Shown piece after piece: positions 6,261 through 13,806 of a DNA stretch of 19,640 nt. The position numbers and the translations under genes are program-made. Where the stretch lies: contig VSPD01000051.1 in NCBI GenBank assembly GCA_009775125.1, forward strand, positions 1-19,640. Reading direction: 5' to 3'. Position 1 is the first letter of the stretch. Each line of letters begins with the position of its first letter. Under the pieces are notes generated by a model that worked only from the letters and a program-made list of their open reading frames with translations, made no database searches and was not told where the DNA came from. This DNA comes from Muribaculaceae bacterium. GTDB taxonomy: Bacteria; Bacteroidota; Bacteroidia; Bacteroidales; Muribaculaceae.

Positions 6261-7307
6261 CTAATGGATGTTGCGGCGGTCGAGGGCTTGTTGGTAGCGG
6301 CGGGCGTTGGCGAGGTGGGTGGCGTAGTCGGTGGCGAAGTTGTGGCGGCCGGAGAAGTCTTCTTTGGCGCACATATATATGTAGCCGTGGGCCGGGGCGG
6401 AGAGTACGGCTTCGAGGGTGGCGCGTTCGGGGACACGGATTGGGCCGGGAGGGAGGCCGGGATTGAGGTAGGTGTTGTAGGGCGAGGGGGTGCGCAGGTG
6501 CTTGCCGGTGATGCGGCGCAGGGAGAAGTCGCCGACGGCGAATTTCACGGTGGGGTCGGCTTGCAGGGGAATACGCCGGGCAATGCGGTTAAGGTAGAGG
6601 CGGGCTACCATTGGTCGCTCGTCGGCCTTGGCGGTTTCTTCTTCGACGATTGAGGCTACGGTGGCCACTTCCACGGGGGTAAGCCCCAGCGATGAGGCTT
6701 GGGCGCGACGCTCGTCGGTCCAAAACCGGTTGCGGAAGTCGGCGAGACGGCTCACGACTACGACGGCCGGGGCGTTCCAATAGAATTCGTAGGTATCCGG
6801 AATGAAGGCGGCTACGTAGCCGGGTCGGTTGAATCCCATTGTGGGGAGGACGGAGTCGCAGGCGGCGGCGAATTCGTCTTCGGTGAACTCCATGCGCGAG
6901 GCCAGGCGGGCGGCGAGTTGGTCGAATGTGCGTATATTGTTGAATGTGAGGCGCACGGGGGTCTGGCGGCCGTGGAGCAGGCGACGGCTTATGTCGATGG
7001 CACGTGCGCCGGGGTCGACAACATATGAGCCTTCGGCAACCTTGGGGGAGCCGCCTTGCAAGCCCCACAAGCGGGCCACGCGTCGTCCGAAGTCCTGACC
7101 GAGACGCGTGACAAGCGTATCGACAACGGCGGTGGTTGTCGCTCCACGCGGAATGTAGATGCGGACGCTCTCCTGCCTGTCGTACTTCTTGGTGGCGAGC
7201 ATCCATATTACGCCCAGTCCGATGAATATGGCAACGAGGGCTATTATAATGCCGATGAGGATGCGACGCATCCAACGGGGGCGTTTATTGTTTTTTTTAT
7301 TATTCAC
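6261..7307 (-). CDS. mltG: Endolytic peptidoglycan transglycosylase MltG (YceG-like)
   Basis: MltG is an inner-membrane lytic transglycosylase that cuts nascent glycan strands and so sets their length. The 348-residue product has a basic N-terminus, one membrane anchor (about 14-37) and an extracytoplasmic YceG domain. Seen are FIPDTYEFYW (168-177), ASIVEEETAK (218-227, where E222 aligns with the known catalytic Glu), LQADPTVKFA (248-257), NTYLNPGLPPGPI (278-290) and YMCAKEDFSGRHNFA (311-325). The frame begins with GTG at 7305-7307, preceding a Lys/Asn-rich cytoplasmic tail; the next in-frame ATG is codon 13, just before the anchor. It is the last gene of the lptF/G-ribBA-FNT operon, 49 nt after the DUF4421 gene, and a REP-like hairpin lies in that gap. 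Confidence 0.93.
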   Translation of the reverse strand: MNNKKNNKRPRWMRRILIGIIIALVAIFIGLGVIWMLATKKYDRQESVRIYIPRGATTTAVVDTLVTRLGQDFGRRVARLWGLQGGSPKVAEGSYVVDPGARAIDISRRLLHGRQTPVRLTFNNIRTFDQLAARLASRMEFTEDEFAAACDSVLPTMGFNRPGYVAAFIPDTYEFYWNAPAVVVVSRLADFRNRFWTDERRAQASSLGLTPVEVATVASIVEEETAKADERPMVARLYLNRIARRIPLQADPTVKFAVGDFSLRRITGKHLRTPSPYNTYLNPGLPPGPIRVPERATLEAVLSAPAHGYIYMCAKEDFSGRHNFATDYATHLANARRYQQALDRRNIH

Positions 7308-7325
7308 GGTTTTATTGTTTTTGGC

Positions 7326-7346
7326 GGACGCACGAGCCGTGCGTCC
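7326..7346 (-). repeat. REP-like hairpin, family 1, copy 2
   Basis: It has the same 9-bp arms and AGC loop as at 4711-4731, again followed on the plus strand by CTAC (GTAG before the hairpin on the transcript strand). It lies 10 nt past the DUF4421 stop, with 18 nt between it and the mltG GTG start. Confidence 0.85.
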
Positions 7347-7356
7347 CTACTCTTAT

Positions 7357-8400
7357 TTACCAGATGTTGAAGCGATAGCCCACGGAGACGGTGCCGGTGA
7401 CGATGGAATTGGTGAAGGTGTATTCTTTGTCGTAGAGGAGGCCAATGTTTACGTCGCACTGCGCCCCGGCAAACCATTGCTTATTGTTCCAGACAACCGA
7501 CAGGCGGAAATTGTTGTAGAAGGCAAACGATGTCTTTTTTTTGTCGGGGAAGTCGATCCATCCGGTCTGTATGCCGAGCAGGGGCGATTCCGACACTCCG
7601 AGAATCCACTTCGGGGCAAACACCCAGTTGTAGCCGTAGCCGACTTTGAGGGCGTAGTTGTTGTTGGAGGCGCGATAGGTATAGTCGGGCCATGTAGCCG
7701 GGAGGGCGTCCTTCATATAGTCGGGCAGAGACGAGAAATCGAAGATGAATTTCTGACGCCAGAAAGAAAATCCGGCATAGAGCGAGCCTTGGCTGCGTTT
7801 CTGTATTTTAGAGAAATTGAACGCTGCGGCCTGGGAGTATTTCTTGTGGTTGAAGAAATAGTAGAAATTCAGGCCCCATGAATTGTTGTTGATGCCGTTG
7901 AAGTCGATTTTGGGATTGGTGGTGTTGCCATGGGGGCCGAACTTTGATATATGTGTGCCTACATCGTTTGACACGCTGTAATAGTCGACGGCAAAGAGGC
8001 TGCAATTGAATCCGAAGGTGAATCGCTTTCGCGCGCCGGAGGTGAAGCCGAGGTATTTGCTTACGTTCATGTCGTAGCCGACAGACACGGCAAGATATGT
8101 GAGCCAGAAGCCGGTGGATGTGCTCGGATCGGAGAGCATACGCATGCGCATGTCGTTGGGGAGGTCGAAATTGTAGTAGTCGACCCACGACTCGGTGCGC
8201 AGCTTGAGGTTGAATTTATGACCGGTGCCTACGACGTAGGCCGAGTCGTAGGTATTGAAGAAACGGTCGCCCCAGCGGTAAACGTCGACGCAAAAGTTAG
8301 GGAACTTGCCCCATTCTCTTATCGAGTCGAGGGCAAGCGACAAGGCGTTGGCCTGAAAGACAGCCAAGAGCAATATCAGAGCTAACCACAGGCGTTTCAT
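7357..8400 (-). CDS. DUF4421 family protein, probable outer-membrane or exported beta-rich protein
   Basis: The 347-residue product starts with a typical Sec signal peptide (MKRLWLALILLLAVFQANA, 1-19). The remainder is rich in aromatic and alternating hydrophobic/polar residues and ends in a strand that finishes with a hydrophobic aromatic pattern (VSVGYRFNIW), as in small outer-membrane barrels. The segment RWGDRFFNTYDSAYVVGTG (42-60) and the repeated Y-x-F/Y-Y-F-F-x-H/K-K stretch match my memory of the Bacteroidota DUF4421 family. No enzymatic motif is visible. It lies 9 nt downstream of the DUF2007 gene and 49 nt upstream of mltG, so it is probably cotranscribed with envelope genes. The DUF label is from recognition, not from a search. 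Confidence 0.82.
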   Translation of the reverse strand: MKRLWLALILLLAVFQANALSLALDSIREWGKFPNFCVDVYRWGDRFFNTYDSAYVVGTGHKFNLKLRTESWVDYYNFDLPNDMRMRMLSDPSTSTGFWLTYLAVSVGYDMNVSKYLGFTSGARKRFTFGFNCSLFAVDYYSVSNDVGTHISKFGPHGNTTNPKIDFNGINNNSWGLNFYYFFNHKKYSQAAAFNFSKIQKRSQGSLYAGFSFWRQKFIFDFSSLPDYMKDALPATWPDYTYRASNNNYALKVGYGYNWVFAPKWILGVSESPLLGIQTGWIDFPDKKKTSFAFYNNFRLSVVWNNKQWFAGAQCDVNIGLLYDKEYTFTNSIVTGTVSVGYRFNIW

Positions 8401-8409
8401 TCCATTTTT

Positions 8410-8640
8410 TTATTCTTCCTCTATATTTTCGTCGGGATGGTCGAGCAGGCGCAGGGCGATGTCGCGGTCTTCGTCGTTGACGAGGAGGCGGATACCGTCG
8501 AAGGGGGCGAGCTGTATGCCGAAGACGTTGGAGGTGATTTCGTTGTTGAGCACGGCCGGGATGCCGTTGGTGCGAAGCACTCCGAGGGCAATGTTGGCGG
8601 CGGCGTCGGATGAGTACACTTTAATTACGGAGAGAGACAT
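8410..8640 (-). CDS. DUF2007 domain protein (putative signal-transducing domain)
   Basis: This 76-residue protein has the DUF2007 pattern: a first strand VIKVYSSDAAANIALGVLRT (5-24), NGIPAVLNNE (25-34), and a second strand with GIRLLVNDEDRDIALRLLD (49-67), ending in an acidic tail. Such proteins are short, predicted ferredoxin-like domains of unknown role, sometimes called putative prokaryotic signal transducers. The open frame extends upstream to 8784, but the part before the ATG at 8638-8640 lies over the 8-bp repeat and FNT gene in another frame; the ATG gives the normal family N-terminus. Only 1 nt separates it from the FNT stop, so its translation is probably coupled to that gene. Confidence 0.85.
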   Translation of the reverse strand: MSLSVIKVYSSDAAANIALGVLRTNGIPAVLNNEITSNVFGIQLAPFDGIRLLVNDEDRDIALRLLDHPDENIEEE

Positions 8641-8641
8641 G

Positions 8642-9307
8642 TCAGTCGGGAAGTTGGGAAGATTGGGAGTTGGGAAGTTGGGAAGTTTGGGAGGAGGGAA
8701 GTTGAGAAGTGAGGCGGTAGGCGTTGCAGCCCAGGAAGTTGCCGGCCACGATGGCGCAGTAGAAGGCGGAAAGGTCGGCGGCATGGGCGGTGATGTAGTC
8801 GAGCGGCAGGGATGCTATGTAGAAAGCGTCGGCTATACAGTGGGGAAAGCCGCAGAGGATGAAGGCGGGGATGCCGAACAGCAGCGGCAGCCAGCGGCCT
8901 TTGTCGGTGCCTTGCACGGCAAGCGTCATGATGAATCCGCAACCTATGGCGAGTATGCCGTTGCGCAGGGGCGACGATGCCAGGCGTTTGTCGATAACGG
9001 CTTGGGCGGCAGTCTGCATCGATGCGTCGGACATGAGCAGCCCCATAAGCATACAGCCTATGATGTTGAGTATGAGTATGGCAAGGAGCCATGCGTAGCC
9101 TCCCTGCGCGCTTTGGTCGGGAGCGGGGCCCCATACGAAGCGGGCCTTGCCGGTGAAGAGGTTGAGCCCGAGCGACACCACGGCGATAAGGCCGAAGGCG
9201 AAGAGGATGGCGCCGGCCACACCTCCCGTTTTGAGGAAGATGCAGCCGCCCATGCTTATGCACACGCCCGCAAGGATGCCGCGGGCTATGAATTTACTGT
9301 CTTTCAT
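8642..9307 (-). CDS. Formate/nitrite transporter (FNT) family channel
   Basis: FNT proteins are pentameric inner-membrane channels for small monovalent anions or acids (formate, nitrite, lactate, hydrosulfide). The 221-residue product has about six hydrophobic segments. Family-like motifs are GLNLFTGK (47-54), the GFPHCIADAFYI region (153-164), which aligns with the conserved central-His helix (H156), and GNFLGCNAYR (189-198). It is shorter than typical FNTs (about 250-280) at both ends. Residues 201-221 are not channel sequence: they are the translation of an 8-bp tandem repeat, giving SQLPSSQT and SQLPNSQS blocks. The substrate cannot be deduced. It sits 17 nt after ribBA and 1 nt before the DUF2007 gene. 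Confidence 0.85.
   Translation of the reverse strand: MKDSKFIARGILAGVCISMGGCIFLKTGGVAGAILFAFGLIAVVSLGLNLFTGKARFVWGPAPDQSAQGGYAWLLAILILNIIGCMLMGLLMSDASMQTAAQAVIDKRLASSPLRNGILAIGCGFIMTLAVQGTDKGRWLPLLFGIPAFILCGFPHCIADAFYIASLPLDYITAHAADLSAFYCAIVAGNFLGCNAYRLTSQLPSSQTSQLPNSQSSQLPD
8648..8711. repeat. 8-bp tandem repeat (8 units) at the 3' end of the FNT gene
   Basis: Plus-strand unit GGGAAGTT. Units start at 8648, 8656, 8664, 8672, 8680, 8688, 8696 and 8704; those at 8648, 8672, 8680 and 8696 are perfect and the others have one to three changes. Because 8 is not a multiple of 3, the repeat is read as an 8-residue pattern and any single-unit change shifts the frame. It ends just before the FNT stop and lies 8 nt from the DUF2007 ATG. 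Confidence 0.9.
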
Positions 9308-9324
9308 CGAATTGCTGTCGGAAA

Positions 9325-10536
9325 TCAGATATTGTGGAGGTCGTGGCCCATACGCTCTTTCTTTGTGGCCATATACCGGCGGTTGAAAGGCGTGGGGTCT
9401 ACTTCGATTGGCACATTTTCCTCGATGGTGAGGCCGTAGCCTTCGAGGCCGATGCGCTTGCAGGGGTTGTTGGTGAGCAGACGCATCTTGCGGATGCCGA
9501 GGAGGTTGAGAATCTGCGCGCCAACGCCGTAGTCGCGTTCGTCGGCCTTGTGCCCGAGGTGGAGGTTGGCGTCTACGGTATCCATGCCTTCTTCCTGGAG
9601 TTTGTATGCGCGGATTTTATCCATCAGGCCGATTCCACGGCCTTCCTGGCTGAGGTAGATTATGGCGCCGCGGCCTTCCTTCTCGATCATCTGCATTGCC
9701 CGATGGAGCTGCTGACCGCAGTCGCAGCGTTCGGAGCCGAAGATGTCGCCTGTGGCGCATGACGAGTGCACGCGCACGAGCACGGGCTCGTCGCCGGTGA
9801 CGTCGCCTTTGATGAGGGCGATGTGTTCGAGGCCGTTGCTGATCTGGCGGAAAGGAATGAGTTTGAAATGGCCGAATTCGGTGGGCATATCCACTTCTTC
9901 GCCCACTTCCACCATCTGCTCTTTATTGAGGCGGTAGGCAATGAGGTCGCGTATTGATATGAGTTTGAGGCCCCATTCGTCGGCGCGGAGGCGGAGTTCG
10001 GGCAAACGAGCCATAGAGCCGTCGTCGCTCATTATCTCCATAAGGGCAGCGGCGGGACGAAGGCCGGCAAGGCGGGCAAGGTCGACCGCGGCCTCGGTGT
10101 GGCCGGCACGGCGGAGCACCCCGGCATCCTGGGCATAGAGGGGATTGATATGACCGGGACGGCCAAAAGTGGCGGGTGTCGACTCGGGGTCGGCAAGGGC
10201 GCGGATTGTGGCGGCGCGGTCCTGAATCGACACACCGGTTGAGCAGCCTTCGAGTTTGTCGACGGTGACGGTGAACGGGGTGCCGAGCACCGAAGTGTTG
10301 TCCTCTACCTGGTGAGGCAGATCGAGCTCGCGGCAGCGGCTGTTGGTAATCGGGGCACAAAGCACGCCACGGGCGTTTTTGAGCATGAAATTTACCTGTT
10401 CGGGGGTAATTTTCTCGGCGGCCACTATGAGGTCGCCCTCATTTTCACGGTCTTCATCGTCGACCACAATCACCATCTTGCCTTCGGCGAAATCGCGGAG
10501 GGCTTCTTCGATAGTATTCAGTTTTATGTCTGCCAT
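9325..10536 (-). CDS. ribBA: Bifunctional DHBP synthase / GTP cyclohydrolase II (riboflavin synthesis)
   Basis: This fused enzyme makes both riboflavin precursors: 3,4-dihydroxy-2-butanone 4-phosphate from ribulose-5-phosphate, and the pyrimidine from GTP. Residues 1-205 are the RibB half, with the acidic loop DDEDRENEGDL (26-36) and RPGHINPLYA (126-135) followed by RRAGHTEAAVDLA (142-154). Residues 206-403 are the RibA half, with zinc ligands C260, C271 and C273 in SSCATGDIFGSERCDCG, the GTP-binding SQEGRGIGL (296-304) and TNNPCKRIGLEGYGL (355-369). All key residues of both halves appear present and the length is normal. It is 10 nt downstream of lptF/G and 17 nt upstream of the FNT gene. 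No FMN riboswitch is seen at its 5' end, as expected inside an operon. Confidence 0.97.
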   Translation of the reverse strand: MADIKLNTIEEALRDFAEGKMVIVVDDEDRENEGDLIVAAEKITPEQVNFMLKNARGVLCAPITNSRCRELDLPHQVEDNTSVLGTPFTVTVDKLEGCSTGVSIQDRAATIRALADPESTPATFGRPGHINPLYAQDAGVLRRAGHTEAAVDLARLAGLRPAAALMEIMSDDGSMARLPELRLRADEWGLKLISIRDLIAYRLNKEQMVEVGEEVDMPTEFGHFKLIPFRQISNGLEHIALIKGDVTGDEPVLVRVHSSCATGDIFGSERCDCGQQLHRAMQMIEKEGRGAIIYLSQEGRGIGLMDKIRAYKLQEEGMDTVDANLHLGHKADERDYGVGAQILNLLGIRKMRLLTNNPCKRIGLEGYGLTIEENVPIEVDPTPFNRRYMATKKERMGHDLHNI

Positions 10537-10546
10537 AATTAATTAT

Positions 10547-12361
10547 TTAGATGTCGGAGCCGGAAGGCCCGGATGTATATTGCTGTATAAGTTTTTCTGT
10601 GTTTGCAGCCACGGCGTCGAGGTTGCGACGGCCTATGGCAAAGGGGTATTCGTTGAGGAGGAGCACCACACGCGGACGGCGCGAGTTGGAAAGATACTCT
10701 ATAAGGTCGTTGAGCGACTGCTCGAGGCTTCGCCACGGGCCGTGCCCGGCCAGGCGGGCGAATATGTTCATTTTTTTCAATTCGGCCTGCGCGTCGGCCA
10801 CACGCTGCCGGAAATCGCGCAGACGGACAAGAGCTTCGTCGGGGTCGACATCGCTCATTATCACTTCTTTCAATTCGAGCGAGCGTTTGAGGCGGCGGCC
10901 GGTGATGCGGCGGAAGAAAGCGGCATAGGCGTCGACATTGAACACGGCGGAGTCGCCCACGGCCTTGTAGGTGAAGAATATGCCCAAGGGCAGAAGCACG
11001 GCCGAACTGAGCCATATGCCCATCCACACCTCGGTCTTGCCGTCGCGCGCCATCTTGTAGCCCATGTTGTCGAATATAAAGTAGACGATAAACAGGAATA
11101 CCGAGATAACGAGCGGTGTGCCGATGCCGCCTTTCTTGATGATGGCGCCCAGGGGCGCGCCGATGAAGAAAAAGATGAGGCAGGCAAACGACAGGGTGAA
11201 TTTCTTTTGCATCTCTATGTCGTGGCGGCGCATGAGCTTTTCCTGCTCGAGCAGGAGCGTGGAGCGGTATTCGAAGTCTTGAATCTGCTGGCGTGTCTTG
11301 CTGATGGCGCGTGTTATATATCCTCGCGCCCTGGGCAAGTCGGGTTTCGAGAATACGGAATCGAGCACCAGGGGCTCGGCCACGGCGGGCAGGGGTTTGT
11401 GCACCTTGGTCACGTTTGAGTCGTTGCGGATGTATTCGTAGTATGGCACGTTGACATATGAGCGTGTCACCAGGTCGGAGCCGTAGCTTGTGCCAAGGGA
11501 GTCGACAATGCCGCTTATGGAGTCGATCGAGGCGCGCAGTTCAGTAATATTCTTGCCGACATACTGGCTGCGCATGGTGCTTTCGTCCATGCGGTTGAAG
11601 TTGGCGTCGAAAAGGAAATATATTTGCTTGTCGGTGAAGCTCTCGCGTCGGAAAGGAAGATAGTTGGACGTGGACGAGCCCATAGCGTTCTCGCGCAGGT
11701 TCTCGAACATCTCGCCACGGTAGAGATGTAGAAAGAGGCGCGTCTTGTCTTCGGTGAAGTTGAGGCTTCCGGAGTCGGCAAGAATCACGCGGGAATTGTC
11801 GAGCCCGCGCGAAAGGTCGTAGATAATAAGGTCGTAGAGCATGCCCGTGTCGGGGTTCTTGCGCTCGACATAGAGGTTCATGCCCGGAATCTGGTCGTAG
11901 AACGACCGCACGGGGATTTCGACCTCGGGCGATTTCTGGCGCATCGAAAAGAGCAGCGTCCACATCTTTGTCTGCGCCACGGGCAGCACATTGTTTTGAA
12001 AGAAGAACGCGCCTATGGCCACAAACACCATAAGCACGATAAGCGGCCGCATTATCTTGAAGAGCGATATGCCGGCGGCTTTCATGGCCGTAAGCTCAAA
12101 CCGCTCGCCAAGGTTGCCAAAGGTCATAAGCGACGCCAGCAACACGGCCAACGGCAGGGCCGTGGGCACCATGGTGAGTGCGGCATAAAAGAACAATTCG
12201 CCTATAACGCTCACAGCCAAGCCTTTGCCGACAAGATCGTCGATATATCGCCAAAGGAATTGCATGAGCACGATGAAAAGACATATAAAAAAAGTCATTG
12301 CCAGCAGCGGCAGGAACCGTTGCAGCATAAACGTGTACAGTCTTTTTATTCTCAAAGCCAA
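10547..12361 (-). CDS. lptF: LptF/LptG family LPS export permease
   Basis: YjgP/YjgQ permeases form the membrane part of the LptB2FG ABC transporter, which pulls LPS from the inner membrane. Three N-terminal membrane segments (about 12-37, 52-76, 103-122) are followed by a beta-rich periplasmic domain (about 140-370), then further segments (about 393-412, 420-440, 455-475). A C-terminal cytoplasmic extension of about 120 residues follows, which looks usual for Bacteroidota members. The frame starts at TTG 12361 or TTG 12355; the segment LRIKRLYTFMLQRFLPL matches the usual family N-terminus, so one of these TTGs is preferred to the ATG at 12328. A TAnnTTTG box lies just upstream. I cannot tell LptF from LptG, so the symbol is provisional. 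Confidence 0.9.
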   Translation of the reverse strand: MALRIKRLYTFMLQRFLPLLAMTFFICLFIVLMQFLWRYIDDLVGKGLAVSVIGELFFYAALTMVPTALPLAVLLASLMTFGNLGERFELTAMKAAGISLFKIMRPLIVLMVFVAIGAFFFQNNVLPVAQTKMWTLLFSMRQKSPEVEIPVRSFYDQIPGMNLYVERKNPDTGMLYDLIIYDLSRGLDNSRVILADSGSLNFTEDKTRLFLHLYRGEMFENLRENAMGSSTSNYLPFRRESFTDKQIYFLFDANFNRMDESTMRSQYVGKNITELRASIDSISGIVDSLGTSYGSDLVTRSYVNVPYYEYIRNDSNVTKVHKPLPAVAEPLVLDSVFSKPDLPRARGYITRAISKTRQQIQDFEYRSTLLLEQEKLMRRHDIEMQKKFTLSFACLIFFFIGAPLGAIIKKGGIGTPLVISVFLFIVYFIFDNMGYKMARDGKTEVWMGIWLSSAVLLPLGIFFTYKAVGDSAVFNVDAYAAFFRRITGRRLKRSLELKEVIMSDVDPDEALVRLRDFRQRVADAQAELKKMNIFARLAGHGPWRSLEQSLNDLIEYLSNSRRPRVVLLLNEYPFAIGRRNLDAVAANTEKLIQQYTSGPSGSDI

Positions 12362-12391
12362 GGGCGTTGTCTGTTATCTGTTTTGGAATTG

Positions 12392-12399
12392 CAAATTTA
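12392..12399 (-). promoter_or_regulatory. Probable -7 element (TAAATTTG) for the lptF/G operon
   Basis: The minus strand carries an exact TAnnTTTG match about 30 nt upstream of the TTG start. No good TTTG or TTG stands at 19-21 nt upstream (the nearest TTTG gives a 12-nt spacer), so the -33 half is weak. It lies in the 78-nt gap between folA and lptF/G and would allow transcription independent of thyA-folA. Confidence 0.45.
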
Positions 12400-12439
12400 C
12401 AAAGATTTTTGCAAAAACCGCGCACCTCACAGGCTTTTT

Positions 12440-12937
12440 TTACTTTCTCCGGTAGGTGGCGAAGCGATAGGGCGGCACAGAGCCTTCGGCAGGAACGGTT
12501 TCGGAGGCTTCGGCAAGCTCGAACTCGGCGGGGATGGAGGGAAAGAAGGTGTCGGCGCCGGCAGCGGTGCCGTCGATTTCGGTGAGGTCGAGCTCGGCGG
12601 CCAGCGGCATTGCCTGACGATAGATTTCGCCGCCTCCGATAATGAATACTTTCTCGTCGGGAGCCGTCATGGCAAGAGCGGCTTCAAGGCCCGAGGCCGT
12701 TTCCGCACCGGGGAACGAGAGGGAATTGTTGCGTGTCACCACGATGTTGCGACGCCCGGGAAGGGCTCCTTTGGGAAGCGACTCGAATGTGCGCCGGCCC
12801 ATCACCACGGTGTGTCCGAGGGTGAGCGACTTGAAGCGGCGCAAGTCGCCACGAATATGCCAAAGCATGTCGCCGCCGCGTCCGATCGCTCCATCGGAGG
12901 CCACAGCGGCTATTATGGTTATATCTTGTTGTGTCAT
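12440..12937 (-). CDS. folA: Dihydrofolate reductase
   Basis: DHFR reduces dihydrofolate to tetrahydrofolate with NADPH, regenerating the cofactor that thymidylate synthase consumes. The 165-residue product has the normal size and motifs: AAVASDGAIG (10-19), MLWHIRGDLRRFK (24-36, with the conserved acidic D31), VVMGRRTFESLP (44-55), NIVVTRN (64-70) and FIIGGGEIY (98-106). LLWH or MLWH in place of LPWH seems usual for this phylum. The frame is open far upstream but that part translates the repeat pair and thyA in the wrong frame; the ATG at 12935-12937 gives the correct N-terminus. It lies 74 nt after thyA, and the gap is filled mostly by an inverted pair of REP-like hairpins. Confidence 0.95.
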   Translation of the reverse strand: MTQQDITIIAAVASDGAIGRGGDMLWHIRGDLRRFKSLTLGHTVVMGRRTFESLPKGALPGRRNIVVTRNNSLSFPGAETASGLEAALAMTAPDEKVFIIGGGEIYRQAMPLAAELDLTEIDGTAAGADTFFPSIPAEFELAEASETVPAEGSVPPYRFATYRRK

Positions 12938-12952
12938 AATTCTTTTTCTGTC

Positions 12953-13008
12953 AGGAACACAATCCTCCGGATTGTGGCATGTTTCACAAGCCGGAGGCTT
13001 GTGTTCCT
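12953..13008. repeat. Inverted pair of family 2 REP-like hairpins between thyA and folA
   Basis: The left unit (12953-12976) contains the hairpin CACAATCC-TCC-GGATTGTG. The right unit (12985-13008) contains CACAAGCC-GGA-GGCTTGTG followed by TTCCT. The reverse complement of the right unit equals the left unit except at two positions, and those two positions pair with each other in the stem (T12963-A12971 against G12990-C12998). An 8-nt linker separates them. It begins 3 nt past the thyA stop codon. The layout resembles BIMEs (paired REPs) of enterobacteria. Confidence 0.85.
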
Positions 13009-13011
13009 GCA

Positions 13012-13806
13012 TTATACGGCGACGATGCCGGGGATGTGAGGATGCGGGTCGTAGCCGGTGAGGGTGAAATCGTCGTAGGTGAAATCGAAGATTGATTTCA
13101 CGTCGGGGTTGATGGTCATTTTCGGCAGCGGGCGCGGCTCGCGGGTGAGCTGGAGGCGCACCTGGTCGAAATGGTTGCGGTAGATATGCGTGTCGCCGAG
13201 GGTGTGCACAAAATCGCCGGCACGAAGCCCGGTGACCTGAGCCATCATCATAAGCAGCAAGGCGTAGGAGGCGATGTTGAAGGGCACGCCGAGGAATGTG
13301 TCGGCCGAGCGTTGGTAGAGTTGCAGGCTGAGCCGTCCGTCGGCGACGTAGAACTGGAAGAAGGCGTGACACGGGGGAAGATTCATATTGTCGAGGTCGC
13401 CTACGTTCCATGCGCTCACGATTATACGGCGCGAGTCGGGATTATTTTTAATATCGTCGACGGCCTGCGAGATCTGGTCGATGAATCCGCCCTTATAGTC
13501 GGGCCACGACCGCCACTGGTATCCGTAGATATGGCCGAGGTCGCCGTCGGGTCCGGCCCATTCGTTCCAGATGCGCACTCCGTGGTCTTGAAGATATTTC
13601 ACGTTGGTGTCGCCGCGCAGAAACCAAAGGAGCTCGTAGATTATGGATTTGAGGTGGAGTTTTTTTGTGGTGAGCAGCGGAAATCCTTCTTCGAGGTTGA
13701 ACCTCATCTGGTAGCCGAATACCGACCGTGTGCCGGTGCCGGTGCGGTCGCCTTTGTCGGTGCCGTGGTCGAGGATATGACGGAGCAAGTCAAGATATTG
13801 TTTCAT
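13012..13806 (-). CDS. thyA: Thymidylate synthase
   Basis: ThyA methylates dUMP to dTMP using methylene-tetrahydrofolate. At 264 residues it has exactly the E. coli length. Visible are the catalytic cysteine in NLPPCHAFFQFYV (142-154, C146), the phosphate-binding arginine segment DSRRIIVSAWNV (124-135), the R21-containing loop KGDRTGTGT (18-26) and the C-terminal GDTHIYRNHFDQV. The product ends in IPGIVAV, the usual C-terminal closing segment. Its ATG lies inside the end of the preceding 4Fe-4S gene (17-nt overlap), which points to coupled translation. folA follows, the classic pairing of dTMP synthesis with folate recycling. Confidence 0.98.
   Translation of the reverse strand: MKQYLDLLRHILDHGTDKGDRTGTGTRSVFGYQMRFNLEEGFPLLTTKKLHLKSIIYELLWFLRGDTNVKYLQDHGVRIWNEWAGPDGDLGHIYGYQWRSWPDYKGGFIDQISQAVDDIKNNPDSRRIIVSAWNVGDLDNMNLPPCHAFFQFYVADGRLSLQLYQRSADTFLGVPFNIASYALLLMMMAQVTGLRAGDFVHTLGDTHIYRNHFDQVRLQLTREPRPLPKMTINPDVKSIFDFTYDDFTLTGYDPHPHIPGIVAV

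Noticed and set aside
8642..8711. The SQLP-rich C-terminal tail as a functional targeting or surface domain of the FNT channel
   Set aside because: It is simply the translation of an 8-bp tandem repeat; no independent evidence for a domain.
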